The notes under the pieces were generated by a model that had not been told where the DNA came from, did not search any database, and saw only the letters and a list, made by a program, of their open reading frames with translations. The translations under genes and the position numbers were made by a program. A stretch of DNA of 34,922 nucleotides from Larix sibirica (taxonomy: Eukaryota > Streptophyta > Pinopsida > Pinales > Pinaceae). How positions within the stretch are numbered: position 1 is the first letter of the stretch; each line of letters opens with the position of its first letter. Location: contig NWUY0300050434.1 in the NCBI GenBank assembly GCA_004151065.3, positions 1 to 34,922 on the forward strand, read 5' to 3'. This document shows, one piece after another, positions 20,101 through 30,519 of the stretch.

Positions 20101-21934
20101 TTCCCCTGATGGGTTTTTTTGGAGTGGCTTGAGAGCTGCATGATTCTGATTCTCCACCATCTGAGTCACCTTTGGAATCTAAGCCAAGACTGATGTGATC
20201 TTCCTCCATTTCCTTCTCCTTTGGGTCAGGTTCTGGTCTTCCAGGGTCCTTCTCGGCTAGGGTAACAACTGAGGCAATCGATTCGGTGATTGGGGCTTCT
20301 TTTTCGGAAACCGCTACCTCCTGGACTTCCGGGGCCTTTGGATCCTTTCCTTAGGACGAGGCTTCTTTTTGCGCTTCCATGGCTTCAGGTCTGGGTTGGG
20401 GATTTTCCGCCTGGCCTGGGGTTTTCTTTTTTGTCGGCTTTCGGGCTGCTTTGCCTTTTTTTACCTTTTGCCAACCTTCTCCTTCCTCTTTGTCCGTTGG
20501 TTGGGCCTTGGGACAATTTTGTTGGAAATGGCCATGCTCATGGCAGAGTCTGCATTTGAAAGGAAGTTGTTCATAGTCGAGTTTTTTATAATGATGCCAT
20601 GCCCCCACTATTAGTTTGACAGCTTCCGGGATCCCGGATTCAAGATCCACTTCCACATAGATTCTTGCGCAGGTGTATTGAGCTTTGTTGTCCGCTTTGT
20701 CAATGAACCGTCCCAGTCCGTTTCCGATCTTCTGCAGGAATTGAATGTTCCAGCAATGAACAGGAAGGTTGGGCAACCGGACCCAGACCGGAACTTCTTT
20801 TGGCGTGTCGATGGAAGGATCGAAGTCGAGCATCCATCTGTTTAGGTACAGACCCTGGGTCCCCATGAAGAAAGGGCCGCTTCTAAAGATAAGATCTTGG
20901 ACTTCTTTTGTGATGAACTCGAAAATGAAGAAGCCTCTTCCAACAGCATAACAGGTCACACTATTCTGGAGTTGGGGTCTCCAGTTCCTTTGGATCTAAT
21001 CGTCCGTGGTTCTTGCAGAGGGCCAAAGCCCCATAAACTGTCCAACCAGTCCTTTTTTCTGCCAAGGTCATAACGATCTTGATTGGTTTATCCTTTGACA
21101 AAGCTATTTCCTGGATAGTTTCCATCTTCTTGATGAACTTTGGGACTGCAGGGAAGGCCGGCTTTTTACCTTGCGGGTCTATGAGCCTTCGAAATGCCTC
21201 TACTACTGAGATCGAAGGGGTGGGAGTCAACTCCCCACCCCCAGGCGCACCCATTCCTGGCTCTCTTGCTAGCTGCGCACTCTATGCTCTCTCGATGAAC
21301 CCTAGCGGCTCGCGTCTTTAGCTGTTATTTCTGGAGTCTTCTTTGTTAACATCACTGAAGTTATCAATTCCAGTTCTCCATATTTCTAAATTGACCAGAA
21401 TGTTGTTGCTCAATCTTTGAGATATTTCATAACTCTTTTATGAAATTTATAATTGTATCGGGGAACAAGATTACCAGTTCATGAGCTTTTTGTATTATTC
21501 GTTTATGGATAGGGTATTATTCTCCAAGTCTCTTTTCCTTTAGTTTCCTCATTTAATCTCAATCTCGATTTCCTTTTATTTTCAATTGAATGTGTACCTT
21601 GTGCATTCTCCAACTTTGCAAGGAAGTTTAATCTTTCGCATATTCAAATTTATAATTTTAGGTTTGCTCCTAATATTTTTTGGGTATTTTCCGAGTTTAT
21701 GATACACCATTGTGAATAATAACTTTTAATTTTTCTTTTACTCTTATATAGGTTATGACCTGATAATGAATGCTCTATTTGGAATTTGTTTTTGTTTCCT
21801 TACAAACTTGGGCCGACAAGCTGGCGAGTAAGTCATTCGTCCATTCCTTATGTTACGACATGTTCCAATTTCCTTTGTAATTTTCCTACAGTAGGAAGCT
21901 TAACAAAGTAGGATTCGGTTGCTTCAGAAGATAG
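14171..21934 (+). CDS. Small four-exon protein-coding gene (91 aa), unidentified; LINE-C sits in intron 3
   Basis: The exons are 14171-14283, 14572-14615, 21752-21827 and 21892-21934 (TAG stop). The introns are bounded by ATG|GTAAGTG..CTCTTAG, GAG|GTAAGA..TATATAG and CGA|GTAAGT..CTACAG, all with pyrimidine-rich acceptors. Coding lengths of 113, 44, 76 and 43 nt sum to 276 nt, or 91 codons plus stop, and all three phases fit. The first Met follows an in-frame TAG at 14150-14152. The protein has an acidic amphipathic N-terminal half (residues 12-35), two CXC pairs (38/40 and 65/67), a probable short membrane segment at about 56-71, and a basic tail. I do not recognise the family. A mitochondrial or other small membrane protein is possible. 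An upstream exon cannot be excluded. Intron 3 is 7136 nt, of which 6584 nt is LINE-C. Without LINE-C and the duplicated 15 bp it would be about 537 nt. Confidence 0.55.
14788..14802. repeat. Target-site duplication of LINE-C, 3' side copy
   Basis: TAAATTGACCAGAAT, identical to the copy at 21387-21401. It directly abuts the T-run that is the LINE-C poly(A) tail read from the other strand. Confidence 0.9.
14803..14811 (-). other. LINE-C poly(A) tail
   Basis: A run of T on the plus strand (A on the element strand) lies between the target-site duplication and the 3' UTR. One further T is shared with the duplication. Confidence 0.9.
15050..15370 (-). CDS. LINE-C ORF3: intact 106-aa coiled-coil protein
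   Basis: The frame opens with ATG at 15370 (start MASSSIPKQS) and ends at TAA 15052-15050, with no stop or frameshift. It lies 323 nt after the ORF2 stop and about 240 nt before the poly(A) tail. The sequence is acidic/basic and heptad-rich (LEELQKELDRAKALVEE..., later LGKLERKVEKLAG), predicting a two-part alpha-helical coiled coil joined by a Gly-containing hinge. There is no zinc finger and no enzymatic motif. Plant L1 elements normally have only ORF1 and ORF2, so this is either an accessory ORF or a captured host exon or transcript. The 5' leader of about 320 nt is CT-rich, like a host 5' UTR. Neither function nor expression is shown. Confidence 0.55.
   Translation of the reverse strand: MASSSIPKQSLEELQKELDRAKALVEEQANLMFILDSVNIKRWDILNQDLGKLQNDLTSDLETDLKDVANMTGGMGYHLGKLERKVEKLAGEWPKEKYAPMKKERD
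15694..19947 (-). pseudogene. LINE-C ORF2: EN, RT, zf-RVT, RNase H (few disabling lesions)
   Basis: Start and stop are in the same frame, 1418 codons apart. EN spans 19947 to about 19200: an NCRGLG start, LIQETKLE (catalytic Glu), AGDLN, and TPDHKPI. RT follows: VPGPDGF near 18560, KLDITNAFD, RQGCPLSP, and FADD at 17876-17865. The thumb/connection region is 17599-17030. The zf-RVT segment is at 16927-16397; its CPLC pair is kept, but the expected later His and Cys appear replaced. RNase H (16128-15694) retains all four acidic residues: FDGDSKGN, NNRAE, FGDSR and MADAEAN. The lesions seen are a TAG at 19930-19932 replacing the Trp of the EN motif, a TAA at 18946-18948, and frame changes near 18400-18260, 17610, about 16950 and 16390-16130. 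With their correction the protein would be of normal family length. Confidence 0.9.
19944..21254 (-). pseudogene. LINE-C ORF1: DUF4283-like domain, CCHC zinc knuckle, basic tail
   Basis: The ATG is at 21254 (start MGAPGGGEL). The N-terminal part reads in one frame to a TAG at 20961. The DUF4283-like core then continues in the next frame from 20959, so one extra base near 20962 would explain the break (inference). It includes VWVRLPNLPVHCWN and a CX2CX4HX4C knuckle, CRLCHEHGHFQQNC, at 20554-20513. The tail is rich in Lys/Glu and interrupted by a TAA at 20351. The final part is frame-ambiguous in a low-complexity Lys/Glu stretch. One of its frames ends in a TGA at 19946-19944 that overlaps the ORF2 ATG (19947-19945) as ATGA. 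The protein would coat element RNA. Confidence 0.85.
21255..21386 (-). promoter_or_regulatory. LINE-C 5' UTR, likely internal promoter
   Basis: This is the 132 nt between the 5' target-site boundary and the ORF1 ATG. It has several CpG and no upstream ATG in the last 60 nt. Intact LINEs carry their promoter here, but no specific box is recognisable. Confidence 0.4.
21387..21401. repeat. Target-site duplication of LINE-C, 5' side copy
   Basis: TAAATTGACCAGAAT, identical to 14788-14802. It marks the exact 5' end of the element at 21386. Confidence 0.9.
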
Positions 21935-23058
21935 TGTTAGAGCTTGTCTAGGTTTACAGATGCATTGTTGTTTTTCGTAATTAAATGTTTTTCATAGCAA
22001 GATTAAAAAAATATTAAGTTTTAGTACTCCTTCTGTGTGAGTTTTGAAACTTTGATTTAGGGATTTTGAGTCTCATACTTACTCATATTCAAGTTTTTGA
22101 AGGGCGTTCGGGTGTTATGCAGACATACTTTTTTCCTACCTTAACAATTGTTTTTATAACTATTATAGTGACTAAGTTATAACTAATATTCCTTTTTCCT
22201 TTTGAAGAATGATTTCCATGTTTCTAATATATCACATGACAGTACCCAACTCAATTGAGCTCAATCAAAAGAGAAAATGTAATTTCATGTCCCTTTCGAG
22301 AGCACTAAGAAATAAAAGAATTACAAACATCAAGGGCACCAAATAATTCCAAATGCAATGATACCAAGTTGTTATAGAACTAAGATTTTGAAAAAAAATT
22401 GAAAAACAACATGGTACACTTATAGCATACCCAGATAGGATTTAAATAAACCTAAAATAGTGCAAATCACATTCTCTTTGGATGCTCTAATTTTCTTTTA
22501 ATGTTTATTATTGCTCCTTTTGTCTTTACTCAAAGGCCTTGCTACCTTTCTCTACAACTTGGAATTAGTTTTCAATCTCAAAAATCTGTCACTATAATGC
22601 ACTAGAGAATAAAACCAGAACCTCCTGAGAGTCTATATGTCCCTCTTAATTGTTAAATTAAGAATTTCATTTCATGTGAATGACAAGTTTGGATACACAA
22701 AAGTTTGTTGTCATAATTGTCATATTGAAAAGTCAATAAATCCACAGATGCTATAATAATGGAACATGCATTAAATATGTATTGTTCAAGTTTGACACTC
22801 TAAATGACAACCATTATTAAAGAATCGCTAAACAAAAATTCCATGAAGTAAAGCATAACTGGAGATGCAAATCGAGATCGAATAGATGTTCAATATTTTT
22901 TTATGTCTGCCACTTAAGATACAATTAGTTTCAGAGAGCCTATATGTTCTTTCTCAATGTCTCCTTATAGGCAGTAAAAGTTAATCCTCCTTCCACAATT
23001 GTATGTGAACTCTGAACTTCAATGCAAGGGATCTTTCTTTAAAATTCATAAAATGTCT
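21935..23058. other. Probable 3' UTR of the small spliced gene, then AT-rich intergenic DNA
   Basis: AT-rich sequence follows the TAG at 21932-21934. AATTAAA-type signals occur near 21980, so the transcript may end there. Nothing else in this stretch supports a gene. The right end is the 3' flank of the minus-strand frame ending at 23059. Confidence 0.4.
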
Positions 23059-23785
23059 TCAATCAACAATCTTTGCCTCCATCTGCTTCCTATTTCTTTC
23101 GTAGAATAAAGAATTCCATTTCCACACTGGGGAATCTAGAATATCATAAACTAGTACCCCTTTGGTTCGATACAACCCTGTCGGCATAAGCTTTCTAACT
23201 AATTTTGATACCTCTTTTTCTATTTCCTTATTAACATCCAAAATGGAAGACACAAGGTCTCTACTTTCTGTCATACCCATTAATTGGTGAGCAACCTCCT
23301 CGTTCACTTCAATGGAAGCAACTATTCTCATATCTTCAGAAGAAATTAAATGACTTCCTAAAGGCTCACTGCAAGTGCTAACATTGACAAATTTATCAAC
23401 ATTCTGCTCCAATCCTCTTGAGCTATGGGAACTAACAACAAATGTATCCACCAGTTTTTTTTCGGTTCTTACGAACTGGTATTCAATAGATGGTATATCC
23501 AATAATGGTTCCTTTGACCATTGGGAGCTAACAACATTTGTATATGTAGTGTTGCGCTCTGATATTAGTACATGGCATTCAGTGGATTGTATTTCTGAGG
23601 ACTGACATGTCTGGTTCAGTTCATTTTCCTTTGAATTCAATAGAAGTGTTGTAAATCCATCCTTAAGCACAGGCAATGTAGAAGTTTCCTGGGGACCCCC
23701 ATCTAAAACATTTGAGCATCTATCGCCAAGGACTTTGTTACTTGCTTCAGTACATGCTTCCAATGAACAATCCCCATCAACATGC
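23059..23785 (-). CDS. Probable terminal exon of an unidentified minus-strand gene
   Basis: An uninterrupted frame of about 242 codons ends with a stop at 23059-23061. Upstream, an in-frame TAG ends at 23786, and the same bases can serve as an AG splice acceptor (AAATAG|CATGTTGATG). The frame is therefore open exactly to a possible exon start and has no convincing initiator ATG near its 5' end. The product is hydrophilic and Ser/Thr/Glu-rich. It ends in a more conserved-looking Lys/Arg and aromatic-rich stretch (VRKLMPTGLYRTKG, then a PVWKWN segment), which may be the folded C-terminal module. No domain is recognised. This length without stops in AT-rich DNA is unlikely by chance. The upstream exons, to the right, were not found. 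Confidence 0.5.
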
Positions 23786-24017
23786 TATTTCCTTATAAAA
23801 CTAAAGAATGTTTGTGACCTATTTATCTCATGGATTTCTATTGTATTCATCAATACAAATCTTTACATATGCTTATTATTTTCCAAAGTTTATACTTTCA
23901 AATTTCATAGATTATGAAAGACATAAACTTGGAGCTTGCATATGATTTCCCATTGGTCAATAATAGACAATCCCATTCTTGTGTGTTTTCTAATCTTACT
24001 TTTGTTTTCATTTGCAG

Positions 24018-24106
24018 GAGAAGTTGTTGTGCAAGCTTCAACACAAAGATGAGAAGTGTTGCATCTACAATTTCTTATCTCTAGCAATGAATTAAAGCTT
24101 CAATTG
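24018..24106 (+). other. Candidate exon with strong splice signals
   Basis: The segment is flanked by TTGTTTTCATTTGCAG on the left and CAATTG|GTGAGTG on the right, both near-consensus. One frame gives 25 codons beginning EKLLCKLQHKDEKCC and then a TAA at 24093-24095, before the donor. It could be a late coding exon or a UTR exon. No partner exon was identified. Confidence 0.3.
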
Positions 24107-26159
24107 GTGAGTGAATTTATAATATGTTTATAAAAAAAATACCTTAGATATCAGAGCTAGGGGATTAGTTATCTTTTATGAGGAAATCGAGGATGACAGA
24201 ATTGGATTCACCAACTTGACTCATATCTACTTTGCACAATATGGGAGAGGTATTATTGAATGTTTAAAAAGATTTCTTTGCAATTGTTTATTAAACATTA
24301 AGTCTCTTTAAGTTTAATAATAGATAGAGTAAAGGCTTGTAGGTTTATGTTCTTTGTATACAGTTTATCATTCTCAACATTATTTACTTGAAATTAAAAG
24401 AACAAAACTTATACTTGAATGAATATGTTTTGTTCATTGGCTGCTATTAGGATGATAAGATTTTTTACATTGTTATAATGTAATCAAAAGTCTTCAAGCC
24501 TTCAACTTCTTAAGTTAAAATCTAAATATTCAATAAGAATAATAATACCCTTATTTGGAATCTTAGTCTTGGGTTTGTATTTGATCGACAGTAATATATA
24601 TTTATGTTTCACAAACTTCTAAAATATAATAGCTTGTACTCTATAACTTCATTACACAATTAATTCGACCTCTTGTTTCATGTACAAAAACATTTAGGAT
24701 ATAATATTAGAGACATATTATAAACTGTTGTATTCATTTTCATTTGTAAAAGACACACCATTTCTCGGTTGTCTTGATATTTAATAAGTAGTGTGGGACT
24801 CTATATATGAGCTTGTATTACTACAATAAGAATGGATAATTTAATACTCGTATTCTTTGTAGATAGCTAGCACATTCATCAGAGTCTTTTACAAAAATAT
24901 TTACTTTTATATAATTATAACTATGGGTTAACCCATAAGGTTTTATCGCCGTATATGTTAATTATTTCATAATCTTGACCCAACCTAATGGGTGAAGTGT
25001 TAAACCACATATAATTATTTTTAATACTTTGATATTGGGTTGTGTAATACATAGAATTATTTTTAATACTTTGATATTGGATTGTGTAATACATAGGCCC
25101 GGTCTAGTCTTTATTTGGCTTCAAATATGCTTTGGGTTTACTCAAACCTTAGTGTTTCTTTCCACTATATTCAACATTTATTTTCAATATAAAACTGTAA
25201 TGATTTCACCTGTAAATATGTGTGTGTGTTTTATTGCAATGATGTTCTTCAAATGCCATTGTATTTTCTTGTAATATCAACATTTAAGATTTTCTTCGAA
25301 TGCCATTGTAGAATATGACCAATTCGACCTACATATATACCACTAACAAATTGTTGATCTTTTAAATCAAAGTACAATATAAAAACGAGCTCTTTTATAT
25401 TGAATCTAAAATCCTCTGTTTTCCATTAAATTAAATTCATAGATCAATAGCTTGAATACCAAGGGTTTAAGTTGACATATATCTTCATTTTCCTTTTCCG
25501 TGGTTATATCTATATGTAGATATGGTTACATAAATGTCTTCTTTCGAACTAAACTTTACTATAATGGTTATGCTATAGTTAGCTTAACAATATTGCATAT
25601 ACTTATTTGAATTAAATAACGGTCTATTTCAATATTTACAAGCAATGGTAGATTATAAATTCCTCTATTCTTGAAATCTTCTTTGTAATTTTAATGAATA
25701 TGAGGAACTCATATAATAAATAAATAATACTAGAATTATGTTCATGCAAAAATATTATACATTTACTTTCTTTGAAATGATAAATTTGACTTGTAACTTG
25801 CATCTTTACAACATTACTAACCAACAATTCTTTTGTCTACTTGTATATGGCATAACCAATAAATGTTTAAATTTTAATGTAGAACTATATAGACAAGTCT
25901 CTGGGATATGGTAACTCTATATAATCTCATGTTCGATAAATGTAGAAGTTATTTCCTTTTACTGTTCTTCTTGTGAACAAGTAATCATACAATACATTTG
26001 TATTTATTTATGTGCACTAAATCCCAAATTTTATATTCTAGCACTTTTAGAGAATAGCACTCTACGTATATATACACTTTCAATCTTTTCTTTTAAGAAA
26101 GTAAACAATCTATTATTGAGCCTCAACAATAATAATAAATACAACTGTCATACATAAAT
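24107..26159. other. AT-rich non-coding stretch
   Basis: Only short chance frames are present on either strand. The one clear structure is a 42-bp tandem duplication at 25013-25096. Confidence 0.6.
25013..25096. repeat. 42-bp tandem duplication
   Basis: Two adjacent copies (25013-25054 and 25055-25096) of a unit starting AATTATTTTTAATACTTTGA and ending ACATAG. They differ by about one base, so the duplication is recent. Confidence 0.9.
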
Positions 26160-26297
26160 AACTTCACTTATGCCACTTGCCCACGGGGCGTAAAATAAAT
26201 GGTGAATGAGTGTACTGTTAAGGAACTCCTTGTATTAGGTCACCGGTTCGAAACTCCATGGGTACTAGCTTACAAAAAAAAACTTCACTTATGCCAC
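26160..26297 (+). mobile_element. SINE-like element (26177-26280) with 17-bp target-site duplication
   Basis: The direct repeat AACTTCACTTATGCCAC occurs at 26160-26176 and 26281-26297. It flanks a 104-bp insert ending in a run of A. The insert contains GGTTCGAAACT at 26245-26255, close to the pol III B box GGTTCGANNCC. A possible A box lies around 26190-26215 but is not clear. A B box, a poly(A) end and a perfect duplication fit a tRNA-derived SINE mobilised by a partner LINE. It is short for a plant SINE and may be a 5'-truncated copy. Confidence 0.75.
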
Positions 26298-29200
26298 ACA
26301 ATGGCTTCCATGAAGCTCTTTTTTAAATTATCCAAAACATTAATTTTTAAAATTTCCCATGCTTTGGTGACACTAAGCTAGAATTTAAGCTTACCCATTT
26401 CAGGAACTCAAAAATTACATTGGCCAACTGCCAAAAGAGGTATTTGTATAAAATATTATAGTAAAGAGCAAAAACGTTATACAAAATCCCTATATAAAAA
26501 AGGTGGCTAATCTAAATTTGATTAATTACGTTAAGGCTAAGCTAAAATCCATTCACTTTAAATATAGTTTATAGGTTGAGTTTTGGTTATTATATCAAAT
26601 GTATGAAGTTGAATAAAATCCTAAGAACGAAGATTTATATTGCAAGTTCTTGCACAATGAGTTGTATATTACAAGTTCTTGAAGTCGAGCAAGATCCTAA
26701 GATTGCACTCCTACAACATTTCCCATCTCCCAACAACATGTAGCAATGGCAATGTCTAGGACATNACATTGCCACCTCGTGGCTCTTGTTATATAAATAT
26801 CCCATAAACTAGCAAAACCACGTAATTAAAGTGGGTGACCATTATGAGAGGTTTTGTATTCATTCTCAGATTATTGCCTCCCCCCCCCTCATTTCCCCAA
26901 AAAAAAATACACGTATCAAACATTTCCAAGGTCCAATATAAATACATTTACATCTTCTCGTACACTACTTCCGTCCATACTTAATAGTTTTCTGACATTT
27001 GCCGTTTTTTTCACTTCCAATGACTTGATGTCTTACACTTTTTCAAGTTCTCTCATAACCACATCACTTACATCTAGTCGCCTTATTACATCATACTTTT
27101 TGCACTATCATGTGCAATTGCTAGTCTTATTTTAATGTTCATATGATGACAAATACTAAGTGCTATAAACATGTTATGTTCATGTGATTTATCCTTGCTT
27201 TCTCAATTTCTATATTCAACCTATACCTTATTTGCTTTCTCAATTTTTATCTTTATCAATTTCTATGTTCAACCTTCAACTTATTTAATTTATGATTTTT
27301 TTTTAATCTTTGGCATGGACTAACCACTTTAGGACATATTCTCTAGCTTAGTTCACACCCGAGGACATAAATTCTATGTTTCTTAAAAGCCAAAGCTTTT
27401 GCATCTTTTGTTTTTGCTTAAGGGCACCTAAAGGAAGAAGAAGTCAAATCAGATCTGAGTAAAGGTTTGCAATTTTAACGTTGAAGTAGAGCAATCAAAG
27501 ATTAAATTGATACACGCCTAAACTGAGTTGATGGTTATATTCATAATAAATGCTAGGTAGTGAGAATGAGCAGTAGATTTTATTTTATGGCTTCACATTT
27601 TTTTATGTAAATATTGTAGATCATGTTGTTTTGGTGAGATCCAAACAAGCAATGAACCTTGAATCAGTAGAACAACCTTGAGAGGTGTCAATAGTATTCG
27701 ATCGCTAAATTCCTCCAACCGTAAGGCAATTGCTAAGCCACATGGACGATAGGTCATGGCCTTTCAAATGATGCTTTGATTCTACTTGATGGTTGGGCTG
27801 CGACCTGGGTTCAAGCTTACATTGAGAGCAAAATTCCAACTAGTCAAGCACATGGTCTCAAAAGCTTGCCTTGTCTTTGTGAATTTGATATTATGTACTT
27901 CTACATGACATGTTTTCTTTTCAAAACAATTACAAGATCTCTATTAGATACTGTGATTGCAAACATTTTGTGCTAACTTTTGCATTATGGAGCCATGGAT
28001 ACAAAACCCTACCCATAATCATCAAAACAAGTATTGGAGCTTATTTAGGGGTGACATCTTTCCAAGTCACAAAATATTCAATTTTATGGGTGAAGGCACA
28101 CATTTCTGCTATTCAGGAATCGACCTTCTACAAGGTTGATATATAAAGCAAATTATATCAAAGTTTACGAGGAATCATGTAGATTTAAGTATGTAAGAAC
28201 ATTGACTTGGAGTGCAACAAGTCACAAAGGGATCGTGGTCAAGTTCTTATCATATGAACATAAAATACGACGTAGGCTAATGAAAACAAAGAGAGTCGGT
28301 GTGAAAAAAGTTGATAAGTCACTGCATGCTCTTCCTTTAGTGTTACTTTGTTAAAAAATAAAGCACATTGTTGTAGACATTCCTAGTGTTGCTTTACTAA
28401 GTTCGACAATCTCTCCTCCAAGAGCAATGTGAAAGAAGGTCTCTTCAAATGATTTGTAGAAATGGATGGCTAAGCATGAGAATTATTTGGTGGAAATTGT
28501 AAGAAGCATCCAATTGTCAATAAATATGTGTTGTTTTATTGTCATTGTAGTCATGGCTTCATTTTATGCATCATTGGCTTGGAGCAGAGATGATTGTTTT
28601 TGAACTAGAAGACATGCCTAATGTCGGGGGTAGATCCAACAATGGATGGAAATATTATCTTCAAGGATATAAAGAAATAGAGAAGGTTGTACCCCATGCA
28701 GTAGAGAACTTAACACTCGTGAACTATATATATTTTTAACCACATCTCCATTTTTAACCACACAAAGTTTTACTAAAGCAAACATAAAGATTGTACCATC
28801 TAACTATTTATGATAAAGTAATAATATTCGAGAATAATTAAACCTCAAATAGTTTAGGTAGGCACACACATATCTCCTAGATATAAAGGTGTAAGGGCTT
28901 CTAGGCACAGAGGGTTTCTATTGAAATAAGTCAATCAAGTCATTCATATATACAACTACACAATGTTCAATACATGTAGTTGTACGAGGGCTTGTAGACT
29001 AGGTAACACATTTTACCATTCTTCTTGTTTCTCTATTATGGAGGTGGTTTCCGAAGGTCGCTCGAGTTGAAACTCATATATGATACCATGTCTAAGACCT
29101 TAATGTCTATGTGGTTACATCAATGAAGATTCCAACATATAAATAAGGTCATTGCAATCAAGCAACTACCATTCACATACAACAATTCATTTTACTACAC

Positions 29201-30519
29201 TAAAAAAAATATTGGTTCATTGAAGTGTTCCTTTTTTAAATAATAGCAATAAAAAGAGTAATGTGGTAAGCATATTTGTAATCCTTGGAAATTGATTTAC
29301 AATCAAGGTGAAGATGAGAACATACGAGCAACAACAACCAATAACGATCCATCAACAAACATCCATTATGCAACTAAGTTTGAGGGATGGCTCTCCTCCC
29401 AACCAACACCTCAATCTGCGACTAAGAGCCCCCTAGCCCTCAATCGATGAAACTACTATAATTATTACTCCTATTTACTATTCATCGTCAAAGTGTAAGA
29501 TTAATTCCATTTTATATAATATGGGACATTCCAATTATTATGGGCCTATTATAACAACCCAAACATTCAAACTAAGATGCAGTGTCGTGTTATGGCCAAT
29601 ACTTGCAATGCAATGACTCTATGCTTGTATCATCGAGGCACCATTTATAAATGATTGTTGTTTTCCCATAAGCAACTATATTCTTTGGATTGAATCACGT
29701 CATTGCCTCGTAGTGCTCGGTTGCGCTCATGGTTTTTATTGGCTCGACCTTATTTGATATTTGAGCAGAATTCAAGGATTGCTCATTGTTGAACTTTGTT
29801 CCATCATGAATATAACACAATAATGATGCTATTGAAATGACATTGCCATAAGATAAAGTGGAGAAGTACGTCTATAGGATGGGGAAGGGGATTTTTAATA
29901 ATTGGGATAGGTGGTAGAATAATTCATGGTAAAGTTCATAAAATAGTTGTATGGTCAATGTGTTGGTCATGACACCGCATACTAAAGCATGTACATGTCT
30001 TTGTCCTAGTTCGTGGCCCTTTGTAATCTATCTCATAGATTTTGTTAATGTTGAATCCACATCCTACTTTTCCTATGGGCATTGTATGGTACATCTGCAC
30101 ATATTATTCCTCTTTTCTACATGCTCTTGCGTGTAGGCACTCCAAAATCCTTCAAAGAAAGAATCACCTCATTTTTCACACTTTCACACCCTAACCAAAG
30201 TCAAAATAACAAAAGGCTAAGCCTTAAAAACAATAATTATTTTTTAAATGCAAAGAGATCAAGAAATCCAGAGTTTACTTGATGAAAATTCCTGGCTAGA
30301 CTTGACAAAAACCCTATTGGGATTATTCTTATGTCTATATACTCCATAAAAGTCGAGAAGACAGTAATCAAAGCCACTTAAGGGAGTGAATCATCTTAGT
30401 GTGTCATCACTAACATGAAGGGAATGCTTATTCCCACCAAGAAAGGCAACGATCTTGTTTGTCACCATCGTCGTACATTGCTCTTATCTTGTGCGCATGG
30501 AGATTGGAAAGTCCCCTTT
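26298..30519. other. AT-rich stretch without a supported gene
   Basis: Small plus-strand frames at 27776-27976, 27957-28139 and 28136-28354 look slightly protein-like and may be a relic. They are short, overlap in different frames and contain no recognisable motif. A small imperfect duplication (a TTGCTTTCTCAATTT unit) occurs at 27195-27209 and 27232-27246. There is one undetermined base at 26765. Confidence 0.5.

Larger units (their letters stand above)
14803..21386 (-). mobile_element. LINE-C, near full-length plant L1-type retrotransposon with poly(A) and TSD
   Basis: Both ends are fixed by a perfect 15-bp direct repeat (14788-14802 and 21387-21401). The poly(A) tail is the T-run ending at 14811, which lies against the left copy, as expected for a minus-strand insertion. 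From 5' to 3' the element has a 132-nt GC-richer 5' UTR, ORF1 (21254-19944), ORF2 (19947-15694), an extra ORF3 (15370-15050) and a roughly 240-nt 3' UTR. Total length is 6584 bp. There are few stops and frameshifts and the TSD is intact, so it is much younger than LINE-A and LINE-B. It is inserted in antisense orientation within an intron of the small spliced gene. Confidence 0.95.

Noticed and set aside
20290-20614. Three overlapping hydrophobic plus-strand frames that look like membrane proteins
   Set aside because: They are antisense to the Lys/Pro/Glu-rich ORF1 tail of LINE-C. Reversal of Lys/Glu codons gives Phe/Leu-rich shadows.
23905-24087. 60-aa minus-strand frame, considered as an upstream exon of the 23059-23785 frame
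   Set aside because: The only plausible donor on that strand gives the wrong phase and an immediate stop after joining.
24780-25110. Possible solo LTR around the 42-bp duplication
   Set aside because: No terminal TG..CA pair with a flanking 4-6 bp duplication could be found by eye.
26854-27135. 93-aa Ser/Thr/Phe-rich plus-strand frame
   Set aside because: Low-complexity pyrimidine-rich translation with no motif and no neighbouring exon signals.
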